A DNA stretch of 64,000 nucleotides from Strigamia acuminata (Eukaryota > Arthropoda > Chilopoda > Geophilomorpha > Linotaeniidae). The DNA lies in NCBI GenBank assembly GCA_949358305.1, contig OX442318.1, positions 14,676,517 to 14,740,516 of the forward strand, written 5' to 3'. Position 1 is the stretch's first letter, and each line of letters opens with the position of its first letter. The translations under genes and the position numbers were made by a program. The notes beneath the pieces are model-generated. The model made no database searches, was not told the DNA's origin, and was given only the letters and a program-made list of their open reading frames with translations. Shown here piece by piece: positions 1 to 8,546 of this stretch.

Positions 1-952
1 TGAAAGTCCCAAACAATTCCCGTTTTCCAGACATATGCGCCGACGCGCCGGAATCGAGAATCCACTCGTCTTGACAATCGTCGCCGCCCAAATCGACGAC
101 AAAAGCATGCTGGATAACCGCTTCCTGTTGTGCTATTTTTGCCGTGGCTGCCTCTCTTGGTCGTTGTGACGCTGGACTCGGCCTCTTTTCGGGGTAGCGC
201 TGCCAACAATTCTTGGCAATGTGGCCACTTTTACCACATTCATAACAGGCTGATTTTGAAACGTTTTTCAACTTCTTGCCGCCCGAATTACGTCCCACCT
301 GCGCCTTGAACGCAACCGTCACGTTGTCCACGGTCTGTCCCTTTGAGTGGAATGTCGCCCACTGATCTTCCATTTTCAGTGACCGTCGCAAATCTTCAAA
401 TTTCGCGTCTGCCGCGTCACGATAATTTCGTGCAATATTGCCATATTTTGGCAAAAGTCCTCGTGTCGTGTAATGAAGAATCTCGCGGTCCGAAACAACC
501 TTTCCTACCGCTTTGGCTTTTGCCTGAATCGACTTGGCCCTGTTCAAGTAACCATCCGTCGACTCGTCGTGTCTCATGCGCAGCTCCGCAAGTTCCGAAC
601 CAGCGTCAATTTGTCGCTCTTCCGTGGTACCTGCGTACTGCGCTTTCAACGCCTCCCAAAGCGCCTTGGCCTCGGTAAAAGCCATACAGTTTGTGGCTTC
701 TTCGTCCGACATCGTTAAAACTATAATCCCTAAAGCCTCGTCATTATTTTTGGCCCACGCTTCGTGCTTCTTCAGCGCGTCTGCATACGTTGCATCCGTC
801 GCGTCGGGCACTATCGGCTCCGGTTTCGTGATGACGCCTTTCAAACCTTTTGCAGCTAGAAGTGTCCCCACTTTGAATTGCCAAGTAAAATAGTTTTGAG
901 GTTTTAGAAGTTCAATTCGATTCAAAGATGTACTTGCAATCGCATCCGCCAT
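1..952 (-). CDS. Ty1/copia retrotransposon gag-pol, 5' part (partial)
   Basis: I read 317 uninterrupted codons from the ATG at 952 to the window edge, so the frame is intact but incomplete. The N-terminal half has the usual copia gag (UBN2-like) look, with a YFTW motif near the start and an alpha-helical central part ending in the motif LRRSLKMEDQ. A CCHC zinc knuckle (CYECGKSGHIAKNC) lies near residues 236-249 and would bind RNA. The retropepsin active site follows near residue 301 as WILDSGASAHM, typical of copia protease. Integrase, reverse transcriptase and RNase H would lie to the left of the window. A primer-binding site and a probable LTR edge lie just upstream. The lack of stops suggests a recent copy. 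Family level is confident; lineage within copia is not determined. Confidence 0.9.
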   Translation of the reverse strand, partial: MADAIASTSLNRIELLKPQNYFTWQFKVGTLLAAKGLKGVITKPEPIVPDATDATYADALKKHEAWAKNNDEALGIIVLTMSDEEATNCMAFTEAKALWEALKAQYAGTTEERQIDAGSELAELRMRHDESTDGYLNRAKSIQAKAKAVGKVVSDREILHYTTRGLLPKYGNIARNYRDAADAKFEDLRRSLKMEDQWATFHSKGQTVDNVTVAFKAQVGRNSGGKKLKNVSKSACYECGKSGHIAKNCWQRYPEKRPSPASQRPREAATAKIAQQEAVIQHAFVVDLGGDDCQDEWILDSGASAHMSGKRELFGTF

Positions 953-1058
953 CTTCCTTGTTCGATCGTTACGCCTTGTTTTTCAATTCTTCTTTCACCG
1001 CAAATTCTCCACAAATCGTCGCCAAAATGGAACGTTTCTATCTTGCAAAGAAACCAGA

Positions 1059-1070
1059 CTCCTGCTACCA
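1059..1070 (-). other. Primer-binding site of the copia element
   Basis: Read on the minus strand, TGGTAGCAGGAG begins two bases after a CTCACA end. TGGTAGCAG is the usual complement of an initiator-Met tRNA 3' end in copia-like elements. It lies about 110 bases upstream of the gag ATG, where a PBS belongs. The exact tRNA is an inference. Confidence 0.6.
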
Positions 1071-1072
1071 CT

Positions 1073-1245
1073 TGTGAGTGTACGTGTGTGCGTAGAAAAT
1101 GTAGGAAGAAGAAAGCTTTTTCAACAAGAAAACTGATGAGATGTATATTCAATACAAGTAACACAATAATACAGAACATGCGCGCAGTGCGCGTTACCAA
1201 GCAACTTAAACTATGATAACATATATATCTCACATTAATTGCTAA
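1073..1245 (-). repeat. Probable copia LTR, gag-proximal part
   Basis: On the plus strand the sequence begins TGTGAGTG directly after the PBS, so on the element strand the LTR ends with CA. The other LTR end is not identifiable because the partner LTR lies outside the window. It could lie anywhere before the retroelement remnant that starts near 1612, and the tandem repeats next to it may or may not be part of it. Confidence 0.45.
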
Positions 1246-1476
1246 TTGATAAAACATTTGAAAAATATCACAAAAATTGATAAAACCTTTGAAAAATATC
1301 ACAAAAATTGATAACACCTTTGAAAAATATCACAAAAATTGATAAAACCTTGGAACAATATCACAAAATTTGATAAAACCTTGGAAAAATATCACAAAAA
1401 TTGATAAAACCTTGGAAAAATATCACAAAAATTGATAAAACCTTGGAAAAATATCACAAAAATTGACAAAAATTGA
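1246..1476. repeat. 31-bp tandem repeat (minisatellite), seven copies
   Basis: Seven consecutive copies of a 31-bp unit begin at 1246, 1277, 1308, 1339, 1370, 1401 and 1432, and a partial eighth begins at 1463. Each starts with TTGAT followed by an AAACC(T)TTGGAAAAATATCAC-type core. Variants such as CTTTG versus CTTGG are grouped, as expected for expansion by slippage or unequal exchange. The bases from 1477 to 1611 hold nothing I recognise. Confidence 0.92.
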
Positions 1477-1611
1477 TGCAAATGTTTGGGCTAATCGAAA
1501 CCACTAAACAAAACAGCGAGTGTGACTAGATGCTGTCTAAAGTTAGGGTTTTAAGGTGTTGCCACGAAAATTGAGACAGAATAATAGGAAAGAAAATCTT
1601 ATGGTATTTTT

Positions 1612-2031
1612 ATGATTAGTGGCATCCCACTAGTCCAGTCATCAAGGAGACCTAGTGCTTGTCAGGCATCTCAACACATTCAGTCAAGAGGTGAGGTAGA
1701 TCTTGTGGTGACACCGAGTGCTCAAAGTGAAATTAGACAACCAATTTCAAGTAAACCAGTGGAGCCTGTACAAAAAATGATTACAAATAAAAGTAAAGCC
1801 TTGCCTGTAGTAGCACCAGCGGAGGCAATTGTGGTTGGTGTAGTGGCAACGGCACAGACACCACCGAGACATCCCGCAGCAAGAAATGTTGTAGAAACAC
1901 ATCCATTAACACCGGTACTATAGAAAACCAACTCTCGACTAAGAATAACAAAAAAAGTGGATTACTTCTATCCAGAAAAACCGTCGCAGGTTGAATGAAA
2001 ACCACGTGAAAGCGGAGTGGAACAACAACAA
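1612..2031 (+). pseudogene. Ty3/gypsy (Mag/K02A2.6-like) pol C-terminal remnant, copy A
   Basis: An open stretch of 103 codons reads as a low-complexity pol tail containing TPPRHPAARNVVETHPL, followed by stops. From 1709 it is closely similar to the segment starting at 5469, including the non-coding part up to about 2030, so both derive from one family. There is no reverse transcriptase or integrase core. Family assignment rests on the PBS, zinc knuckle and protease seen with copy B. The similarity stops abruptly at 2031, where a piece identical to an RbBP5 exon begins. Confidence 0.6.
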
Positions 2032-2059
2032 CGAGTTCCTTAAAATCGGGAGCAAACGC
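2032..2059. repeat. 28-bp exact duplicate of an RbBP5 exon segment
   Basis: These 28 bases are identical, in the same orientation, to 3180-3207 inside the third retained RbBP5 exon (the part encoding [11 protein letters not shown] on the minus strand). They sit exactly where copy A of the retroelement remnant loses similarity to copy B. The following bases up to 2490 contain no gene or repeat I recognise. Confidence 0.85.
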
Positions 2060-2490
2060 ATTCGTCCGATTGTATTCACCCGGAGCGAGTGCAGTCAAAT
2101 GATTCAAACTCCCATCGCAGCAAAACAGTCACTAATGAGCAGACCAGAATACTGTAAACATTACGTATGACAACAATACAGAGTACTCTTTAAATGTTTA
2201 TTGTAAACTAATAATTCAAACAATTTTATTTCATATTCTAGGTCAACGTCTCCAATGTTTCTACACGAGTATGAAATTCCGTACATCAATTGAATACAAA
2301 ATGAACTCAGACCGCATAAAAGGGAGATACTAATAATGGTGAAAAAAAAGAAAGAAAAAAGAAAAAAAGATGAAATATGCAGACAAACAAAATTCAATTT
2401 CTTGCAATGAGATGATGAAAAATGGATCATTGCTGCGTTAGAATTGGTGAAAATGAATCTGAAAATGAAAAACATTGATGAATTCTCATT

Positions 2491-3322
2491 TCATTTCTTT
2501 CTCGCGCAACTCTCTTCACCTTTGCTCAATTTATGCGTCGGCCGAAATTCTTTGTGCTTCGACTTGGGCGATTGTTTAGCGTCGGTTCGGTTCAAAACTC
2601 CTTTGGGCCTCCCGCTTTTTTTCGGCGCTTGAGGTCCGCTTTTGTCTTTGGCTTTGATGCTCAACAACGGGTGTATTTCTAGAAATGAATCGTTTGCGTC
2701 CGTTTACTTCAATTTGCACGTTTTGAGGCCGATATGAAATAAGATACCATCAACGGGGGCCTCCAAGAGGTCGATGTCGTAGGTTTTGACTCTCTTTTTC
2801 TTGGGCAACGAGTTTTCCTTTTGGTCCAACGACAAGGGTCTTTTCGAAATGTTTTCATCGACGACTTGATCTACTGGTGGACCCCATCCTTCCTCCGGAT
2901 CGTCTATTTCGGGCGAAATCGGTAAATAAATAAGCGCGTTTTCATCCTCCTGTTCTTCGTCACTGCTGCAGAACGCTGCGATAGCGCCCACGGTAACCAC
3001 GTCAACTTCCTCGTCCTCCTCCTGCTTTTCTGTACCAAATTGGGTTAGAATTCTTTTTTTTTTCAATGTTTTTTTTTCTTCTAGTTTTCAAAACTTACTA
3101 CCGGTATTGAGCTCGACGCTTTTATCCTCGTCCTCCAAATCGAATTCGCTTTCCCGTTCTTCGTACTCCACGTTTTCGTCGAGTTCCTTAAAATCGGGAG
3201 CAAACGCGCTCCAATTTTCGACTTGGTTTTGAGCCCAAATCGAAACGACTCCGCTCGAAATGGACGTAATGATCGGCCGAACAGGATGCCACTAGAAAAA
3301 CAATTAATCAATTTAATAGAAT

Positions 3323-3353
<31 letters not shown>

Positions 3354-3840
3354 TTTCCAACGAACCATGACGTCGAGTAACATTTCTCCCTTCGTTCCGT
3401 GCAAAATCTTAACCAAATTCCCGGTGCTTTTCTCCCAAACGTAAAGCGAATGTTGTCTCGCCGACCCGGCGCAAATGTATTCGCCATCTCCCGAAAAACA
3501 ACATTTCTTCCACATCGTTCTAAGTAAAATAATAATATAATAATAATAAATTAATAATAATAAAATTCCCATTTACAAAATGTGTTTTTACTTATTGACT
3601 AAATCCTGCAATTTCTGCACCGGATCGGGTTCTCCTTCTTTTCCATATAACAAAACCTCTTTGCTTTCGTACACACGTATTATTCGATCGGCTGTATTAA
3701 CCAGAAAACAACTGCAACAACAAATATCCAATATTAACAAATTGGATTCGATCCGAGTAATTTTCTGCTAATTACTCTCCGCGCCGTGCAAACTCGATCG
3801 ATTTAAATCGCCGTAGTGTTGTAACACACGTACCCACGTC
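2491..3840 (-). CDS. RbBP5: RbBP5 (COMPASS/MLL complex subunit), C-terminal half, 5'-truncated
   Basis: RbBP5 is the WD40 subunit of SET1/MLL histone H3K4 methyltransferase complexes. The exons I resolve on the minus strand are: to 3776 (5' limit unclear), 3592-3711, 3366-3519, 3099-3291, 2748-3029 and 2491-2678. All junctions are GT..AG with consistent phases. The product contains [20 protein letters not shown], then [40 protein letters not shown] and [20 protein letters not shown]. The acidic linker with AAFCSSDEE and the basic tail with DEIHPLL and SGRPKG follow. These match the last WD40 blades and C-terminal tail of animal RbBP5. An apparent stop at 2704 lies inside the last intron; splicing there restores DEIHPLL. 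The first about 220 residues are missing: upstream of the KSIEFARRG block no further exon is seen and the TOPBP1 piece begins. Probably a truncated copy; a functional C-terminal isoform cannot be excluded. Confidence 0.85.
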
Positions 3841-4031
3841 AAGGAGCTCGAAATAGTATTAGTCCAGACACCAGATAGAACCTTCTAAAATCTACTTGCT
3901 GTCATTTAAACTTTACTTTTTTTGCAATATAATAATTCTCCTTTCTCAGGTCAAATATTTCTATTTATAAGTAAAAAAAAAGAGATATAAAAAAAACATA
4001 AATAAAAAAGTAAAAAAACAAAACGAAAATC

Positions 4032-4843
4032 TTATTCATGACGATTTCGTTTGTTGCTGGTATTTAAATTGTTCGATTTCCTTTTCGTCCGAACTTCGGG
4101 AATATTATAATTTCCTATGTTTATATTGTCGTCCAACAAACAATTTGTGATAAATTCAAGTTCCAAACAATGTATTTCCGCATTAAGAAGTCCCGTCAAA
4201 ACTAATCCAACGTTCATGCCTTTGCGGTTAAGTTCAAGAAACGCGTGAGTGACTCTATCGAGCGAATCACGGAACGGATATTCACATTCCGATATCTTCG
4301 CTCCACCCGCTGCCAAAACCCTCTTGTAAGTGCTCGCTGTATTCTCATCCGTGTGTATGATTACGTTCCATTCCGTGAATGGTTTCGCCGCGTCGCCTTC
4401 CTCCGCCAGTTTTAATCTCCATTTCCGGCTGCAAATTGCAATTTCTTGCCCCTAAAAACTGAGTTTGTTTAAAATGGTCTTGATTCTTTCGCCGCCCCAT
4501 TCAAACGACGCTTCATCCACGAAACTACGAAAAGAAATTTGTTAAAACGAAACCTTTATATTTTTCAATTTAAAAATTACGTTTGTTTTTCGACACAACG
4601 CTTCACGTACGATTTATGTAACATCCATAAACCGCTAGCGTTCCGATTCGGTTGATTCACGATTAAATGAGTACAAGTGCCATCGAAAGCTTGATGATTC
4701 GACACGACACCGCCAAGTGATTCGATCATTGCTTTCAACCCGAATCGTTCGTCGTTTAGAAACCCCGACAACATAAATCTTGGATATGGTTTTAGCAGTG
4801 TTTTGCGCCGTACACACAACATGGACCGCGGTTCCGGTACGCG
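4032..4843 (-). pseudogene. TOPBP1: TOPBP1 C-terminal BRCT domains, truncated and with a nonsense codon
   Basis: TOPBP1 is a BRCT-repeat scaffold for ATR checkpoint activation. Two exons are visible on the minus strand: about 4843-4581 and 4524-4032, with a GT..AG intron between. The first carries most of one BRCT domain (PRFMLSGFLNDERFGLKAMI, LGGVVSNHQAFDGTCTHLIV, WMLHKSYVKRC). The second has FEWGGERI, a tryptophan-containing basic stretch (KWRLKL) and a last BRCT ending at a TAA. This order matches the final two BRCT domains of animal TOPBP1. A TAG at 4452-4454 interrupts the second exon where a glutamine is expected, so one C-to-T change would explain it. All upstream BRCT domains are absent, and retroelement sequence starts about 70 bases upstream. 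I call it a pseudogene fragment. Confidence 0.8.
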
Positions 4844-4916
4844 TTACTGTCCGCGCCATGACAATATTTAAATCTAGACTAGTTGATGCTAACTGAAAAG
4901 CACTAAGATTTGGCAT

Positions 4917-5016
4917 TATTTAATGTGGAGGACAAACCATTTAATTATTCCGGGTGAAATATTTGGAGGGAACCAGACTTTTGGGACAACCTGTATAACA
5001 ATTGGCGACGAGGTCA
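4917..5016 (+). repeat. LTR 3' end plus tRNA-Ser-type primer-binding site of a Mag-like element
   Basis: The sequence ending ATAACA at 5000 is followed two bases later by TGGCGACGAGGT (5003-5014). This is the complement expected for an arthropod tRNA-Ser 3' end, the primer commonly used by Mag-type Ty3/gypsy elements. The 5' start of the LTR is not visible and may have been lost when the TOPBP1 piece was joined. Confidence 0.6.
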
Positions 5017-5466
5017 AGTTTTTGTGTGTGATTAGTTAATCTTAGACTTCTTCATTATTATTGCCCATTGTTACAACAATTACAGTTATCGGGTTGTAGT
5101 ATTTTGGATACTGAAGATGTGCACGATTTAGCTAAACATATTTCATTCGCTGGATCATTTTCGCGATAAATACAGATGTAAGGATTTTGATTGCCACAAC
5201 TGCGGTCAGAAGAGACTTACTCGCAAATTTTGCCATGTGCGGTCAACATCTCATCAGCCCAGCCAGCCAAGCATGGACTTAGGTGGAGCGTCATCGAGCA
5301 GACAACCGGCGGCGAATTCCGTGCGTGTTGATGATGACGACATTTTGTGCCGTTTCACACGTGCGTGATGTCGTCGTGGATCCTGTGTTTGTTGACGTTA
5401 ACATTGAGGAAATCACTTTGGCCATTGAAATCGACAGTGGATCATCACTTACATTAATTGATGAAC
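5017..5466 (+). pseudogene. Mag/K02A2.6-like gag-protease remnant
   Basis: Broken reading frames retain two signatures in order. First is a degenerate zinc-knuckle block near 5168-5240 (YRCKDFDCHNCG and a later FCHV) of the K02A2.6 type. Second is an aspartic protease core near 5380-5466 (VFVDVNIEEITLAIEIDSGS) with the catalytic DSG. The two are in different frames with stops between, so the unit is dead. Reverse transcriptase and integrase are missing: protease runs straight into a pol C-terminal segment at about 5469. Confidence 0.7.
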
Positions 5467-5467
5467 A

Positions 5468-5810
5468 ATGACACCGAGTACTCAAAGTGCAATTAGACAA
5501 TCAATTTCAAGTAAACCAGTGGAGCCTGTACAAAAAGTGATTACAAATAAAAATAGAGTCTTGCCTGTAGTAAGCTTAGCACCAGCAGAGGCAATTGTGG
5601 TTGGTATAGTGGCCACGGCACAGACACCACCGAAACATCGCGTAGCAAGAAGTATTGTAGAAACACATCCATTAACACCGATACAGTAGAAAACCAACTC
5701 TCGACTATGAAAACAAAAAAAGTAGATTGCTTGTGTACAGAAAAACCGTCGCAGGTTGAATGAAAGCCACGTGACAGCGGGGTGAAACAAAACAACAACG
5801 GTTTGTTCAA
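5468..5810 (+). pseudogene. Mag/K02A2.6-like pol C-terminal remnant, copy B
   Basis: Seventy-three codons are closely similar to copy A at 1709-1923 (both contain SSKPVEPVQK and VETHPLTP). The similarity continues non-coding to roughly 5800. It is fused directly to the protease remnant, which marks an internal deletion of the polymerase and integrase region. From 5811 to 6075 I see only broken short frames. Confidence 0.65.
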
Positions 5811-6624
5811 AAGCGTCTCAAAAGTGTCCTCGACATGCGTCACAAGATGATGAATTACTAGTACAAGTACAAGAACTCAAGAGCACCGGAAACTGGAAGA
5901 AAGACGGATAAGCCAAAATGCAGGATCCAATCGAGGAGTGTCACAATCGGAAGAACACACTTGTTGCTCAGCAGGATGAAACTGAAAAAGAAGTAACATG
6001 AGAGAAGTTATGAGAAAAGTTGAACTGGTGTCAGATCAATTTGATTAGAATAGAAAGCAATGAGATTAACATTTTGTGTTGTGACGGTTACACTGTCATG
6101 CACTTTGTTAGTATAGGACGATTACTTCACCAATAGATGGCGCTGATGCGTTTTAGCGGTAAATTCAAATTTCGACAATTTTTGAGTGAATAAAATATAA
6201 ATTACTATTTATATTTTATTCCACTGCAACTTTAGACACTTTTAAATACTTTTGGATGTTCAAATGCTAGTTGATTTATTTGTCACATAATTCTATTGAA
6301 TTATGTGCAAACTCTACACCTGGTGAAGTCACCCCCCATCACCCACTGTGAGTTGGACTCCTTTTGGATTATAGTCAAAGGGACTTAATCCAAAATGTGT
6401 CCTGCGTATCCAGTTCCTGTTTTGGACCTAGTAGAAGACTATGTCCTGAGTATCCACTTCCTATGACCTAGGATTGGATGGATTTGACTGCCCAGTGATC
6501 CCATTGGATCACTGAACAGCTATTCTCCTCACCGAGTATATATCCCCCTGCAAAACGGATATAGCTCGCTCTTGTTCTGTTTTTGTTTGATACTGATATT
6601 ACTTGAGCACATATTATACTTCTC

Positions 6625-6935
6625 TGCGTTCCGACAATCCGTTGTAGAAATACTTTGTATTTAGTGTAAGTATCTAGAGTGGGTAGAAGACTCACAGACA
6701 CACTGCCCGCCTCTTCATGCCAACATTCCGTTGTAGAAATGTTGTAACTAGAGTGAGTAATTCACAGACACATTTAAGTGTAGTATCTAGAGTGGGGTAC
6801 AACCCACAGACGCACTCCCTCCAGCTTCATGCCAACATTCCGTTGTAGAGTGCAGAATCTAGAGTGGAGTAAAATTCACAGACGCATTGGTAATGTAGAA
6901 TCTAGAGTGGAGTATTTATATTTCACAGACGCATT
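6625..6935 (+). repeat. Degenerate tandem modules inside the LTR
   Basis: Five copies of a roughly 45-100 bp module share CTAGAGTG, then GTA or a similar trinucleotide, then CACAGACGCA or CACAGACACA. Three copies also carry CCGTTGTAGA, twice preceded by CTTCATGCCAACATT. The block lies in U3 about 600-900 bp upstream of the TATA box and recurs in LTR2 and LTR3. A cluster of transcription-factor sites is a reasonable guess but is not demonstrated. Confidence 0.75.
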
Positions 6936-7539
6936 ATCAGAGTAATCGACGCGGAGTAATTTCCCGGTTACTCTCCCGCCAGCCAGGACCGAGTGGAGTA
7001 ATTTCCCGGCGATGGATAACCTTTCCTGCGAGATATTTCGATTCAATTCGTTATTGGTTTGACGGAACATTTAAGTCTAACTTAGATGTTGATTGCACTC
7101 GGGGCAAAAAATAGCTCGGCGCTATTTTAATATATTTTACTTATTTTCATAGTTTTAGTTAAGTTTGTGACTCTAAAATATCATGATTAATTCCATAGAA
7201 TTAATATGAATATTTATTCTCACATTGTTACATCTCGCGGTAATTATTGATTACAACAATTATCTGCGATGCGATGTGTGTGACGATACAGAAAAGTCAA
7301 CCGCACCTCTCGGATATAACCCACCCAGCCTAACCATTTACACGCCTTTTAGAACCAAACCCCGGACCATTTAGAAGCCAAAGCCATTCATAGATGACAT
7401 CTTTTACGTCACAGCAATAAGACCGTTACAAATTCTTATTGCATGACTGAAGCCTTCAAATGATATTATTTCAGGGCTTTTGCCAAACAACTGTATAGTT
7501 TAACTTCTCGTCATTTTAGCCACTTGTAGGCATAGTATT

Positions 7540-7564
7540 TATATAAGGTTCAAACCGGAATAAA
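7540..7564 (+). promoter_or_regulatory. LTR core promoter and poly(A) signal
   Basis: TATATAA at 7540-7546 is followed by AATAAA at 7559-7564. Transcription would start near 7570, making U3 about 1490 bp and R-U5 about 100 bp. The same pair is at 26961-26985 in LTR3. The middle LTR is truncated before this point and has neither. Confidence 0.65.
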
Positions 7565-7671
7565 TGTTATATGTTTTGAGAAAACATCAGGTTTGCATAT
7601 TTTACATTTTCACACAGATAGTTCACACTTTAGTTTAGCAATTGCTATCTCCAGAAGGTAATCGTCACACG

Positions 7672-7689
7672 TGGAGGTTCCACCGAGAT
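7672..7689 (+). other. Primer-binding site for tRNA-Gln
   Basis: TGGAGGTTCCACCGAGAT lies two bases after the LTR. Its complement ends in CCA and matches, over all 18 bases, the 3' end of metazoan tRNA-Gln as I remember it (T-arm CTCGG, acceptor GGAACC plus discriminator and CCA). Confidence 0.85.
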
Positions 7690-8546
7690 AGGTTGCATTT
7701 TATCGAAGTGAACTCTGTGATCAAAGTGTAAATTGAAAAAATGAATTTTCTTGATTATTTTATATAGATATTATAATTAGAAAATTTCCGATTTTTCTCT
7801 ATAAATTTACTGTGAAATATCCATTTGTTTTCAAAAAATTCTCATTATCTTTTGGAAATATCTGAATTCGAATTTTTGGATTATTTTGAAAAAAACTCAT
7901 TATAATTCCGAATCTCTTACGAAAAATCTATTATGATTTTATTGAGTTTCCCAGAATATTCAGCTATATTCTGGAAAATTTCGAAACCTTGAATTTTGAT
8001 CAAAAAACGAATTTGACTAGAAATCCTGCTGACTGAAAAATAAAAAGTTAAAGTATTTTATTTTGCTGGTTAAAAACTTGACCAAGTTTCTATTGTTCTG
8101 TTTTCAATGTTTTTGATTATTATTTTAATCTTTAACAAAGTAAAGAATGTGACAAAGAGAACCACTCACGATGCAGCTCGGAGTAGGTCATCCAGATGTG
8201 ACATTGTTGAGAATTTCGGATTAGAAATTATCAGGAATTTTTCAACATCGCCAATCACAGCAGACTGTCTTGACAAAGGAGATTTTCCGGAAGCTAGTTT
8301 GACAACCAATATTCAGCCACACTTGCTTTTCGACAGTGCGACCATCCAGTTGTGCCTTTGTGACCAGTGCCCGTTTGGACCATTCTTGACCACGCAATAG
8401 GACAGTTTTTCCGAAGCCACTTCAGTTTCAGCAGCTAAGGTTGTATTTTTTCAAATTATTTCTTAGTTTAATATTAAGCGTGTTACATTTACGCTAGTTC
8501 AGTTAAAGTTTATTTTTTCTTTTGTACGTGTATTTCTTTGAGTATT
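7690..8546 (+). other. Untranslated leader between PBS and gag
   Basis: About 850 bases, AT-rich in the first half. A 97-codon frame starting with ATG at 8107 and ending at 8400 is the only notable one. It has no recognisable domain, so I treat it as leader. Packaging or dimerisation signals would be expected here but I cannot point to one. Confidence 0.6.

Larger units (their letters stand above)
6080..7669 (+). repeat. LTR1 (5' LTR), 1590 bp, intact
   Basis: Starts TGTGACGG and ends CGTCACA. It contains a block of five degenerate repeat modules, a TATA-like box with an AATAAA close behind, and is followed after two bases by the tRNA-Gln PBS. It is unusually long for a Ty3/gypsy LTR. By eye it is identical over its whole length to LTR3. 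Confidence 0.95.

Noticed and set aside
1246-1476. CRISPR array
   Set aside because: Contiguous 31-bp repeats with no unique spacers, in a eukaryotic genome.
2704-2706. In-frame stop in RbBP5 suggesting a pseudogene
   Set aside because: It lies inside a GT..AG intron (2679-2747); splicing restores the conserved DEIHPLL sequence in frame.
6468-6701. Minus-strand frames repeated in each LTR (also 6876-7070)
   Set aside because: They recur only because the LTR recurs; no protein features, and they overlap the repeat modules.
8107-8400. 97-codon frame in the gag leader as an extra gene
   Set aside because: No recognisable domain and placed in a typical leader; it could be chance.
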